DNA of 64,000 bases from Xestospongia bergquistia (lineage: Eukaryota; Porifera; Demospongiae; Haplosclerida; Petrosiidae), in NCBI GenBank assembly GCA_963965975.1, contig OZ014413.1:5342001-5406000 (forward strand), in the 5' to 3' direction. Under the pieces are notes generated by a model. That model did not search any database. It worked only from the letters and a program-made list of their open reading frames with translations, and was not told where the DNA came from. Position numbers and translations under genes: made by a program. Shown here piece after piece: positions 22,042-31,318 of this stretch (positions are counted from its first letter, which is position 1; the number at the start of each line of letters is the position of its first letter).

Positions 22042-22063
22042 TTTTTTTTTTTTTTTTTTTTTT
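22042..22063 (-). other. genomic poly(A) tail
   Basis: 22 consecutive A on the minus strand, 10 bases beyond the polyadenylation signal, as expected from a reverse-transcribed mRNA. Confidence 0.85.
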
Positions 22064-22073
22064 CAATGAAAAT

Positions 22074-22083
22074 TTTATTTATT
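22074..22083 (-). terminator. overlapping polyadenylation signals
   Basis: Two overlapping AATAAA hexamers (22078-22083 and 22074-22079 on the minus strand). The first overlaps the Rep stop codon (TAA at 22079-22081). Confidence 0.8.
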
Positions 22084-23893
22084 CAAGAACATTGTCAAGA
22101 AATAAATACAAATCATCATTTATAAGACCTCTATACAATAGAAGTTCATGTAAGTTAGCAATAAATTGAGTAACTAAGAAATGTTCAAGTTCATGAGTAG
22201 TTCCAATGACAAATTCTCCAAATGAGTCTGCAAATCTTCTGTAATGTGCTTCTCTGTCATCTGGTGGAAAGCAGTCAGCCATTTGTCTTGCAGGAATGTT
22301 ACTGCATATGATGACTAAGTGAGAGTCAAACTGCATACTTCCATATTTCACATTACATATGAATTCTCCAGTACTCAGAATGTTCTTATAAGTTTCAGAG
22401 ACAGTTGCCATGTTGAATGGATTAGTTGGTTGACTTGGATCATCAATCAGTACTATTGGTTGATTCATATAGCCATCCCAATAATCTTTGTTGAATCCAT
22501 GAGCTTTGTAGTAAGTCGTGATGTGAGGATATGCATTTCTGATTCTTTGAAGTATTTTGTTGAAAGCATATGTCTTGCCAATTCCAGTAGGTCCAGCTAC
22601 ATAGCAACACATTGTCTTTTCTTTTCTTCCAGGTCTCAGATGCATATGAGATAATATATGTTTGCTCATAGTAGGAAATGAGTCCAATATCTCCATGTAA
22701 CTTGTTCCTTTTCTAATTAGTTTTATTATTCTCTCCAATTTCGATTCTTTCTGCATTTTGTCTATTAGTTGATGTTTGCTTGGACCCTTGTCCTTCTTGT
22801 GCATGTAACTCCTGTATCTTTGGAGAGCATGGTTGATACTCAAGATCCCAGCTGAAGGTTTTGTTTGGATAGGCGATGCCCATACCACGCCTTTTACTGT
22901 CCTTAGAGTGCATATCCCGAGGTTTCTCCTCTTCCTCGTCTTGAATTTTACCAGGCAATGGCAGTGATTCTTCCTGTCCGCTGCATACTCTTCTGCCCCA
23001 ACCTCTACGGCTTCCACGTGAGAGAGCTGATCTCGTATCTTCGATATAATGTTCTCCCTTGGTAACTGCCTTGTGTCCACAGTGATCGCAAAGTAAGTAT
23101 TCTGACTTTGCTGTTGATGAGGACATTTGAGGCCAGGTTGTGATTCCCCATCTAATTCCTTCGAATTTGATTGTGACTTTTGCCAAGGTGGTGATTTCCA
23201 TGACACTGGTGACGAAGTTGCTGGTGACGTTCTCTGCGTGCCATAGTCCAAGTTGCCAGGCAGTGGTGTCTCTTCCGTCAATATACTCGAGTTGCAAGGG
23301 CTGCATAGCGGGGAGCTGTCCGTTCTCACTGGCAACGTTGCTTCCTGCTGAAAATCCCTTGATGTTGTACATGGGCTCTTCGTTGATGATTTTGAGTGCG
23401 TTTCCGAGTTCCATTCCGTTCTGTAGAGAAGCTCCTCTAATAAGTTTTGCCGTGGCTCCCGGAAGATTGGAGATGTTGTATCCGTAGACGACGGCATTAT
23501 TGCTTCTAAGCAGCAAGGGGCCTCTGCTGTAAGGAGCGGCGAGGACCAGGATCTCTGAACCTGCTGTGACATATGCATCTGGGAAGTAGAATGTGAGGAA
23601 TCCTTCCCATTTTTCGACTTTGTAGGTCTGGAACATATTGGCCATAGGAAGTCGTCCTGTAAGGTCGTTGTTGATCTCGAAGTTGATGTTTCCGGTGGCG
23701 ATGTTTGTTGCTGATGTAAGGTTGATGAGTTCTCTGGTGACGTATATGAACTCACTGGTGATGGACTGATTACTACTGGGTGAGTTGACGATGTACCCGC
23801 CAATCTGCTGTCCAAAGGTGGTGTCTCTGACTGCATCTGCCACGAATTCTGCCATTCCAACTGCTGTTCAACCCTTCTGTTAAACTGATCCAT
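22079..23893 (-). CDS. rep: CRESS-DNA-virus-type replication protein (Rep)
   Basis: The minus-strand frame is open for 604 codons from ATG at 23893, and upstream to a TTG at 23905. The C-terminal ~340 residues are a Rep: HUH motif I-like YFAITVD (about residue 266), HCHCLV metal-binding motif (about 310-315), YMHKK with the nicking Tyr (about 363), then an SF3 helicase with Walker A GPTGIGKT (about 434-441), Walker B PIVLIDD (about 479-485) and motif C VIICSN (about 527-532). Rep nicks and unwinds circular ssDNA genomes for rolling-circle replication. The first ~265 residues are Ser/Thr/Pro-rich and are the overprinted frame of the capsid, so they may not be a true domain. No Met lies between about residue 133 and the HUH start. 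All key residues are present and no stop interrupts the frame. Confidence 0.82.
   Translation of the reverse strand: MDQFNRRVEQQLEWQNSWQMQSETPPLDSRLAGTSSTHPVVISPSPVSSYTSPENSSTLHQQQTSPPETSTSRSTTTLQDDFLWPICSRPTKSKNGKDSSHSTSQMHMSQQVQRSWSSPLLTAEAPCCLEAIMPSSTDTTSPIFREPRQNLLEELLYRTEWNSETHSKSSTKSPCTTSRDFQQEATLPVRTDSSPLCSPCNSSILTEETPLPGNLDYGTQRTSPATSSPVSWKSPPWQKSQSNSKELDGESQPGLKCPHQQQSQNTYFAITVDTRQLPRENIISKIRDQLSHVEAVEVGAEEYAADRKNHCHCLVKFKTRKRRNLGICTLRTVKGVVWASPIQTKPSAGILSINHALQRYRSYMHKKDKGPSKHQLIDKMQKESKLERIIKLIRKGTSYMEILDSFPTMSKHILSHMHLRPGRKEKTMCCYVAGPTGIGKTYAFNKILQRIRNAYPHITTYYKAHGFNKDYWDGYMNQPIVLIDDPSQPTNPFNMATVSETYKNILSTGEFICNVKYGSMQFDSHLVIICSNIPARQMADCFPPDDREAHYRRFADSFGEFVIGTTHELEHFLVTQFIANLHELLLYRGLINDDLYLFLDNVLE
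22713..23855 (-). CDS. cap: capsid-like protein of the viral element
   Basis: 380 codons from an ATG in good context (G at -3, G at +4). Residues 1-245 have alternating hydrophobic beta-strand character without membrane segments, for example FQTYKVEKWEGFLTFYF and SEILVLAAPYSRGP, consistent with a single jelly-roll capsid of small DNA or RNA viruses; this is inferred from pattern, and I cannot name the closest family. The last ~135 codons (Arg/Glu/Lys-rich, with a CDHCGH motif) overlap the Rep HUH domain in another frame and may be a shadow or a genuine basic/acidic tail. The frame is offset so that Rep lies in +1 relative to it. No internal stop occurs. Confidence 0.6.
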   Translation of the reverse strand: MAEFVADAVRDTTFGQQIGGYIVNSPSSNQSITSEFIYVTRELINLTSATNIATGNINFEINNDLTGRLPMANMFQTYKVEKWEGFLTFYFPDAYVTAGSEILVLAAPYSRGPLLLRSNNAVVYGYNISNLPGATAKLIRGASLQNGMELGNALKIINEEPMYNIKGFSAGSNVASENGQLPAMQPLQLEYIDGRDTTAWQLGLWHAENVTSNFVTSVMEITTLAKVTIKFEGIRWGITTWPQMSSSTAKSEYLLCDHCGHKAVTKGEHYIEDTRSALSRGSRRGWGRRVCSGQEESLPLPGKIQDEEEEKPRDMHSKDSKRRGMGIAYPNKTFSWDLEYQPCSPKIQELHAQEGQGSKQTSTNRQNAERIEIGENNKTN

Positions 23894-23924
23894 ACAGACT
23901 GACAACTACAAGGCCAAAACCGTC

Positions 23925-23932
23925 TTTATATA
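23925..23932 (-). promoter_or_regulatory. TATA box of the viral element
   Basis: TATATAAA on the minus strand, with TCAGT (initiator-like, about 23902-23906) about 25 bases downstream and the first ATG at 23893. Spacing fits a Pol II core promoter driving Rep and capsid from one transcript with a very short leader. Confidence 0.6.
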
Positions 23933-24087
23933 GAGTCCCCACACCTTTTTAATGAATTTTTGATGAGGTGTGAAAGACGTTCAACAACAAGAAGAGAACT
24001 AGATTCTCCAACAGTGTATTGAGGATCTAAGTCATTAGAAGTACAATGACTATAATTAACAACAAAGGATGGAGAAGAATCAGACAT
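23926..24087 (-). CDS. 53-codon ORF upstream of the viral promoter
   Basis: Minus-strand ATG at 24087 opens MSDSSPSFVVNYSHCTSN..., ending at a TAA that is part of the TATA box. Its start overlaps the candidate target-site octamer. It may be a remnant of an upstream viral ORF or chance. No domain is recognised. Confidence 0.25.
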   Translation of the reverse strand: MSDSSPSFVVNYSHCTSNDLDPQYTVGESSSLLVVERLSHLIKNSLKRCGDSI

Positions 24088-24372
24088 AATCGATCACTAT
24101 ACTATGTTACACCTGAGATCCAACGACTGAACTACGTCTGTAGATGTATTTGACGTAAGACTCATGTGGTTGATGTAACAAATACACATGCGTGAATAAT
24201 TTCACACATTCTTATATTTTGACACGAGTACAGTACTATCTCTTATGCAGACGTGTCAAGTTTCTGTTACGTACCATGTCCTTTTCCAGCATACCTTGAT
24301 AGTTTCTATTGTCGACATCTGTCAAAACAGTGGTGGTTTGAGCCGGGTCAGGACTAGCGACTTTACTTACAG
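24088..24372. other. no gene recognised
   Basis: Spacer between the viral element and the plus-strand gene relic. No signal beyond a pyrimidine-poor acceptor (CTTACTTACAG) at its right end. Confidence 0.3.
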
Positions 24373-27250
24373 AAAGGAGGACGACCGTTATGTGGGGTTG
24401 GCAAGTACGAAAAGAAAAAAGTTGGTCCAATAGTAAATGTTAGAACACACCGTCAAAATGGCAAGCAGTATTTAGTGGTAAGTTGTTTCAATGTACTTGC
24501 TATTATTATCTGTCACACTAACTATTATATATTACTTTAGTTTCAGAGCACATCTGAATCTCCACAGCCTCAAGCTCTCAAAGTTGAAAATTTTGATGTT
24601 CTACAAACAACATTACCAAGTTGTTTGATGATGTGAACTCTCCTGAAATGTTTATAAAGACCTGGCTTAAAAAAGTCAAGCCTTTTCTGTCTACGGATGG
24701 TATTTATTCTCCTCCTACAAGTTCTGAAGAATTCATTGCAACCAGTTAGACACAACCGTCATCAGTTGAACTTGTACCTACATCTGGAGTATCACAATCT
24801 TCTGGGGAAACTCATAGTGATAAATCTCTTTCTAGGAAACGACAGGCAGTGTCACAAGTGAAACATTTCTCAAAGAAAAAGAAAGACTTGGATGAAATTG
24901 TTACTGACTTAGGTATAGAAGATGTTGGCAAACACTTCATAGGTAATATTGTCTTACTAGAGTTGTGGTTTGATTTTACATATATATTAATAGGACAATT
25001 CAAGTTACCAGTCACATGTTTAGTGCAGCCTAATCTAAAACGTCAAATACGCTCACCAGATCTTCATTTTGTTAAATGTTTACGTGATGAAATGCTTAAA
25101 AACCCAACACTGGATGTAGCTCCTTTGGTAGCCTTAGTTGTATTACCAAATAAAGAGAATTTTAACCCCGCTCACGCAGAGGCATGCATACAAGTATGAA
25201 ACTATTGGAGGCAATTATTCTAGGATTGTGCTACAAGAAATAATTAAGGATGAATCGTGTGCCCATCTACATGATATCTTCAGTCATCGTTTAGTTAGTG
25301 TTTACCATGGTCTAACAGATGAACAGGCCGAGCTATAGCTCACAGGCATAACAGAACCACTGAATTCACCAATAAAATGACTACTCAAGATAAGGTATTA
25401 TATCACATTCACTTACACTTTCATATTAATAAATAATGTTAGCTGTTCACAAAAGATTTCTACATTATGTGTATAGCAGAACATGTAAACTGTTATTTAG
25501 TCTTTTTTCATTTTCAATGTTAATTTAAGGTGCATATATGTTGAATGAGGTTATATACTCTGAGTGATGTGGATCTATCTGAAGAACCACCTGAGAGAAC
25601 AACAGGAGGGACTCCTGTTCTGCCACATTAATGATGACAGTAAATTTGTTTTGTTATAAATTGCACCATTATTTTATTTTTCTGATAATAGAAAAACAGC
25701 TAGATGAGAACATGATATTTCTTCTTGCAACGCTGCAAAAATCACAATACAATGTCCTACTGGATATTTTCAAAAAATTTGAAGAAGGAACCTTAGTGAG
25801 GCCTAATAAGACCAATAGTCACATAAAATTTGATTGCAAAGGCAGTAATTTTAGAGGACTTCGAAACCTTGATCCAGAGAGTATTTTAAAACTACTAAAT
25901 GAGATTCAGAGTGGGTCCCCCTGCCTTTGCATATGCTAAATGCCAGATGCCAACAATTAAAAAAATTGAGAGATCTAAAGACCAAGTTTGTGGAGTTTTG
26001 TGGGTTGGCTTCTTGGGAAGATGCTCAAGCTGCATATCCGGATTTTGCAGATGAAGAAATGTTGAAGACTAGATTCATATCCTTATCTAAGGATATGCAA
26101 CCATTGGCTGATTATTGCCAAAAGGCAATGAGGTAAGACCATAAATTGCATGTGTATTATTGTTTTAGAGCAATATATTGCCAGATACTTGGCTATTATA
26201 ACCAGACATGGGGTAATAATAATAGATAATAGTAATAGTAATAGTAAAGATTACATATTTCAAAGTAATAGTAATAGTAATAGTAATAGTTGGTCAAGTA
26301 ATAGTATTAGTAATTGAAATTATGTAACCAGTAGTGTGTCAGTCAAATGTTGGTTTAATTGTGTTTATTTGAAGTGTGACATTCTTTTCACTGCATCAAT
26401 GCTTTTATCAAATCTATGTACCCAAAGAGCACTCAGATCTGGGTGGCATATATCTGAAAAGCCCTAGTGGCACTTATGCTTGTTTTATGAATATGGAATT
26501 GGACTCTATCTCTTATTCAAATGTGAAGAAAATGTTACCAGAATGTTCCGGCTTTGTTGTGTCAACAATTACTGTCTGTAATGGCAAAGAGAGCTTAAAT
26601 GAGGTACAAATTAAAGACAAATGTTCTTGTATATGTTTTTCTGACACTACTATATAATCCTTACGAATCAACTCTATTTCAGATCACTAGTTTTACTCAT
26701 TTATTAAAGGCAATTAACACAGCAGCTGGATTAGGAATGTATTTCATGCTGTACCATATTCAACTTGACTTCACTTTACTGTATGAAGCTCAAAAGTTAC
26801 TGATAGATGGAGGTATGACGGTGGAGGTAGCTTTTATCAAAGAATGAAATCAGAAAATAGTATGTTAAAAATTGTATATTAAATGTAATATTTATTTTAA
26901 TTTATTATAAAGGTTTGATACATAAACCAGTACTTGCTCCAGTTCTTATTGCTGCTCATCATGTTAATGGGCATTTGCCATTATTGAAGATTGATAATAT
27001 CTTCAATGATGAAAATGATTTTTATAAGCTCACTAATTCCCAGTTGCTGGCCTCCTGCAATCATGCAATGTATTAAACTAGAAAGTGATGAGGAGAGAAA
27101 CAAGCATTGGTCCCTCCTATTCGTAATGAAATTGTGCGTGTCCTTGCAAGCAACATGTTTTGCCACAATCAAATCCAAAGAAAGAGTTCTGCTCAAGTGT
27201 GGCAAAAAAAGCTTGTCAAGAAATATAAGTTTTTGAGGGATATGGGGGGA
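24373..27250 (+). pseudogene. multi-exon gene relic, unknown function
   Basis: Plus-strand exons between plausible AG and GT sites. 24373-24474 reads KGGRPLCGVGKYEKKKVGP and RTHRQNGKQYLV before GTAAGT. 24540-24945 includes KKKKDLDEIVTDLGIEDVGK. 24994-25194 reads FKLPVTCLVQPNLKRQ and LDVAPLVALVVLP. 25195-25338 has YETIGGNYSRIVLQEI and HGLTDEQAEL, then a stop. 25690-26131 has FRGLRNLDPESILKLLNEIQ and DMQPLADYCQKAMR. 26390-27250 has further pieces (YFMLYHIQLDFTLLYEAQKL, SAQVWQKKLVKKYKFLRDM). The 'GGNxSR' block followed by 'GLTDEQA' recalls uncharacterised animal proteins often linked to transposons; I do not assign a function. In-frame stops near 24630 and 24748 indicate decay. Confidence 0.45.
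26213..26314. repeat. AATAGT microsatellite
   Basis: Interrupted hexamer/trimer array (TAATAG)n in the intron following the exon ending near 26131. Confidence 0.85.
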
Positions 27251-28369
27251 GAACGTGTCTGGATTTGTGAGTGCCTTATAATTTATTGAATCTGTATATT
27301 AGTTTGTACCTGAATGTATTTATTACCTCTCTCTCTCTTCTCCTTCTGACCCTTTTCCCATCCATGATGTAGGGATTCTGGGAAAAAAGTTAATAGAAAA
27401 GTTGACGACACTAAGTCTAGGACAAAGAGGTCACTTGAAGAGGAGGAAAGTACACCTAAAGCCAAGCTTGGGAGGCCCAAGGCTTCACTTATCCTTACAC
27501 GCTACCCCCCAGGTGAGGATATACATGCATGATATGCATATAATCATGTTTCTTTGACTTTCTCTCTCTCTTAATTCCTGCCCTGCCCCCTTCCTTTCAG
27601 TGAGAGATACTGAAGATGATGATGTTGCCTCACATAAAAATCACGAGGCACTAATGAAGGAGCTTCAAAAGGACAAACGCAGGAAAGAGATTGTTCTTTC
27701 CCTTGGTCATCAAACTTACCCCGGACGTAGAGCTTCTGTTCTTTCTGTGCGTGACTTCTCTCTTATCTGAATATCAGGAGTTTGGAAAACCTTATGTGGT
27801 AAATTAAATAAACCAATATTTATACACATTTATTTTTGTATTTTTTCAGCTTGAACAAGAAATTGATTTCATCTTGGAGAAAAAGGGTGTGTTTGCATCT
27901 GCTCTCCAGAACTGGTCAACTAAGTGGGTGTCTGCTATTTTACAATATTCTAGCACTCTTGTGGGAAAGAAGGCTACACTCAAATCTGAGACACGAAAAG
28001 TGTATGAAAGTAATTAATATTTTTAGCTTTTTACATACATTTTTAGTTACAACTGAATATATATAAGTGACATGAGAGATAATCAACTTGCATTACACCT
28101 ACTCTGCAAAATGTTTTTGAACAAGAGCACGCAGGATACTTTGGTGTACATCTATAAGGAATATGAGGTAAGGCATGTTAACAATCTACTGTAATGGAGG
28201 GTTTGATTTGATGATTGATTAATGGTTATCTCTTTTCACAGATGACTGATGATCATGAAAAGTTTGGCACAAGGCCTCCACAGCGGAATGCTCCAATTTG
28301 CTGTTTTCATGGAGAGGAAACACAGTATTTTCTGTATGTGGAAAAGAAGGCTTTATTTTCTGTCGCGAC

Positions 28370-28598
28370 TGTGATGTCCTAATCACTTTATTAACTGACT
28401 AGAATTTATTATCATGAACAACTTAAATACAAGTAGAGCAAATGAGAACTAATTTACACATGAACAAAAGCTACACAAGAAAAGAACAATGTAACAATAA
28501 CCTAGCATAAAAGGTATTAACACGAAGTAATCAACACAAACCATAATTGTATAATCCTAAATTTACACTAATTAACACACTTAGGTTAGTTCACAACA
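28370..28598 (-). repeat. 3' LTR of the gypsy element
   Basis: 229 bases, near-identical to the other LTR except for a 16-17-base gap and a few substitutions. Begins TG and ends CA. Confidence 0.92.
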
Positions 28599-29033
28599 TT
28601 CCTCCACCCTTAGCCAATACCAAGGTATGAATCTTTTTGGTGAATGACAAATCCGAGTTGAACGACGAAGTTCGACTGGCGGTGTTACTGAAGGTACTTC
28701 TTGAGTTTCGGTTAGATCTGATTCAGGAGAAGGGTCAATGGGTAAATCATCTTGTATATCACTAGGTGAATCACATGAACGAATTCTTATATGATCAAAG
28801 TGTCTTCTGGTAATAATACCATCATTCAATTTAATCACAGCAGTTAGTGAACCTTCAAATCCAGTAATAAAACCAGGTATCCATCTACGATGATGAATAA
28901 AATCTTTAACAAAAACTTGGTCATGTAACTTAAACGTACGATCCTTAGTTTTCTTATCATGTTGTTTCTTTTGTGTCATTTGTTTGTCCAATACCCGAGA
29001 AGATGTGTCAGGTTGTAACAAGTCTAGTGACAT
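28599..29033 (-). pseudogene. integrase C-terminal region of the gypsy element
   Basis: Encodes KLHDQVFVKDF, RRWIPGFITGFEGSLTAVI and ELRRSTRICHSPKRF, the usual linker and chromodomain-like tail that follows gypsy integrase. It is out of frame with the core because of a G homopolymer near 29085. Confidence 0.8.
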
Positions 29034-29057
29034 CTGAGCTTTCTACCCATTAAAAGT

Positions 29058-29730
29058 TCAGCTGGTGATACACCAGTAGTAGAGTGGGGGGGTTATCCTG
29101 TAATGATACAATAGTCGAGCAAGTCTTGTTTCAATATCTCCATTTGTAATCTTTTTCAATCCTTCTTTCAGAATTTGTACTCCCCATTCAGTTAAACCAT
29201 TGCTGGATGGGTGATACGGTGCAGATCTTAAATGTTGTATACCATTCTTCTTCAAGAATTCTTGGAACTTGCCACTCGTGAAGGCTGTTCCATTGTCTGA
29301 GACGACTACTTCTAGTAGTCCATGAGTTGCAAACATAGTCCTAAGAACTCTGATGGTATTAATGGATGAAGTTGACGGTACAACAACTACCTCTAACCAC
29401 TTTGAATGTGCATCAATAACAACAAAAAATATTTTACCTTGAAATGGTCCCGCCGTGGTCAATATGGATATGAGCCCAAGGTCTTTTTGGCCATTCCCAA
29501 GGATGCATTGGAACTGCTGCTAGAGATTTTTGATTACTCCTGCATTGTTGACAGCTCTTCACCTTCTTTTCAATTTGCTTGTCAATTCCTGGCCACCAAA
29601 CAGTGCTTCTTGCCAGACTCTTCATCCTGACAATACCAGGATGAGTTTCGTGTAATTGATCAAGCAACTTCTCTCTTCCTACTTTTGGAATTACTACTCG
29701 GCAATCCAAAAGTATGCAACCATCTTGCAC
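29058..29730 (-). pseudogene. gypsy integrase (zinc finger and catalytic core)
   Basis: 29434-29730 has the HHCC finger (LHETHPGIVRMKSLARSTVW ... CQQC). 29058-29462 has the catalytic core: VVIDAHSKWLEV (Asp), VVSDNGTAFTSGKF (Asp) and APYHPSSNGLTEWGV (Glu). The two parts overlap in different frames, and the core shifts frame near 29090, so no complete integrase is encoded. Confidence 0.88.
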
Positions 29731-29745
29731 ACTTAACTCCTCTTT

Positions 29746-30418
29746 TCATGGGGAGAATGGGCATAAATCTTCAGCACTCGTTTTAGTCCACCCCTTTAGT
29801 GTACAATTTCGTACGCAAGCTAATACAGGGTCTTTATCTGTCCAAGACTTGATTTTTGTGCTCGTTATGGGTGACGATTGCATGGTTTCCATGAGCAGTA
29901 TCAATTCACCAGGGATAGGAACATCTGCAATAGTTTCTGGTAAGGGAAGTCTGCTAAGTAGGTCAGCGTTTGCGTTTGAATTTCCTGATTTATAGACGAT
30001 GTTATATTCATAGGCGCTCAAGGCCAGTGCCCAACGTTGAATTCTTGCTGACGCTAAAGATGGAATGAGACGATTTTCATTAAATAGATGCTGGAGTGGG
30101 TTGTGATCCGAACAAATGGTAAAATGTCGACCAAACAAATAGTGGTGAAACTTCTTCATTCCAAATATAATTACTAATGCTTCTTTATCAAGCTGAGAAT
30201 ACCTCTTCTCAGCTGGAGCGAGAGAACGTGATGCAAATGCTACTGGCTTTTCTGATCCATCCTCCATGATATGAGACAGCACAGCTCCTATTCCATAAGG
30301 AGAGGCATCGCATGAGAGAATTAATTTTTTCTGAGGATCATAACGAACCAACAACTTTGGAGAAGTTAATATTTCTTTAATATCTGAGAAGGCTTTCTTC
30401 TGATCTGTTCCCCAAACC
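29746..30418 (-). pseudogene. gypsy RT thumb and RNase H region
   Basis: Starts near 30418 with KAFSDIKEILTSPKLL, then the RNase H blocks LSCDASPYGIGAVLSH (Asp), RYSQLDKEALVIIFGMKKFH (Glu) and ICSDHNPLQHLF (Asp). The upstream RT palm with the YxDD box is missing. The open frame ends near 29746. Confidence 0.88.
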
Positions 30419-30589
30419 TATTTCTTATTCTGCAAACAGCTGGGGAATGGACCCCTAGACAACGATAGCATTCGATGCTAACAGCACGATCTCTTGAGAA
30501 ATTAGGATCTCGTCGTCCTTTCAGTGAGTTAACCTGAGATCAGTCTGCCCTTAGTAGATCTTTGGCACTTCGTTCAGCTGATTCGTGGG

Positions 30590-31050
30590 CTTGTTAGAGG
30601 TGGTGGTTTTGCCAACAGTAGACGTTGCAGGTGATCATCATTACATCCACAGATAAGGCGATCTCTCAGAATATCGTTGAGTGTGTCACCAAACTGGCAA
30701 TGTTCCGAAAGTTCTCGAAGGTGAGCAACGAAGTTGGCAATAGATTCTCCCTCCTTACAAGTACGGGAGTGAAAGGCGAATCGTTGAACTGTAACAGACG
30801 GCGGCGGCTAATGGTGTTGCTGTACTAACTTCACCAGCTCATCGAAGGTCTTCTCTGATGGTTTCTGTGGAGATAATAAGTTAAGAATTAGTTGGTACAT
30901 CGATGTACCACAAACACTTAAGAGGATAGCTCTTTTCTTTTACTGAGCTTGTACATTGTTTGCCAGGAAATATTGCTCAAGTCTCTCTGCATAAGATAAC
31001 CAGGTCTCTTTGCCCGGAGCAAATTCTCCTACAGAACCATGAGTTGCCAT
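30590..31050 (-). pseudogene. gypsy Gag fragment
   Basis: ATG at 31050, 24 bases inside the 5' LTR boundary, starts MATHGSVGEFAPGKETWLSY, typical of gypsy capsid. An in-frame TAA occurs at 30940-30942; the later part reads FAFHSRTCKEGESIANFVAH and DILRDRLICG in a continuing but broken frame. It ends in rearranged sequence near 30560-30420. Confidence 0.8.
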
Positions 31051-31073
31051 CGAAGTTTACCCTCGTCGCCAAT

Positions 31074-31318
31074 TGTGATGTCCTAATCACTTTATTAACT
31101 GACTAGAATTTATTATCATGAACAATTAAGAAAGTGAACAAATTAAATACAAGTAGAGCAAATGAGAACTAATTTACACATGAACAAAAGCTACACAAGA
31201 AAAGAACAATGTAACAATAGCCTAGCATAAAAGATATTAACACGAAGTAATCAACACAAACCATAATTGTATAATCCTAAATTTACACTAATTAACACAC
31301 TTAGGTTAGTTCACAACA
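31074..31318 (-). repeat. 5' LTR of the gypsy element
   Basis: 245 bases. On the minus strand it is followed by ATTGGCGACGAGG, the primer-binding region; the second gypsy element has ATTGGCAACGAGG at the same place. Confidence 0.92.

Larger units (their letters stand above)
22042..24079 (-). mobile_element. endogenous CRESS-DNA-virus-like element with poly(A) tail
   Basis: A compact unit on the minus strand: TATA box (23925-23932), capsid-like ORF (23855-22713), Rep ORF (to 22079), AATAAA signals (22074-22083) and a 22-base poly(A) (poly-T at 22042-22063 on the plus strand). The octamer TCAGACAT occurs at 22031-22038 and again at 24080-24087 and is a candidate target-site duplication, though three bases separate it from the tail. 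The coding region is richer in GC than its neighbours. It sits at the 5' side of the DUF7869 transposase relic. Capsid plus Rep in one orientation followed by a tail suggests a viral transcript that was reverse-transcribed into the genome. Confidence 0.75.
28370..31318 (-). mobile_element. defective Ty3/gypsy LTR retrotransposon
   Basis: Two LTRs (28370-28598, 31074-31318) starting TGTGATGTCC and ending TCACAACA are flanked by the 5-bp duplication GCGAC (28365-28369, 31319-31323). Internal order on the minus strand is Gag (from 31050), then a jump to the RT thumb/RNase H (30418-29746), integrase (29730-29058) and a C-terminal domain. Protease and the RT catalytic core are absent, so it is deleted and non-autonomous. 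The insertion is clean within a SAMD3-like exon. Confidence 0.92.

Noticed and set aside
22319..22654. Plus-strand ORFs of 111 and 115 codons inside the viral element (22319-22654, 23140-23487)
   Set aside because: They are antisense to the Rep helicase and capsid frames, whose motifs are clear; treated as shadows.
23894..23905. Rep-frame start at the TTG codon at 23905
   Set aside because: The first ATG of the frame is at 23893; a TTG start is unlikely in an animal-type transcript, and 23902-23906 is where transcription probably begins.
24236..24433. Overlapping ORFs on both strands near 24.3 kb
   Set aside because: Only the plus-strand stretch from 24373 fits an exon with acceptor and donor; the others are chance.
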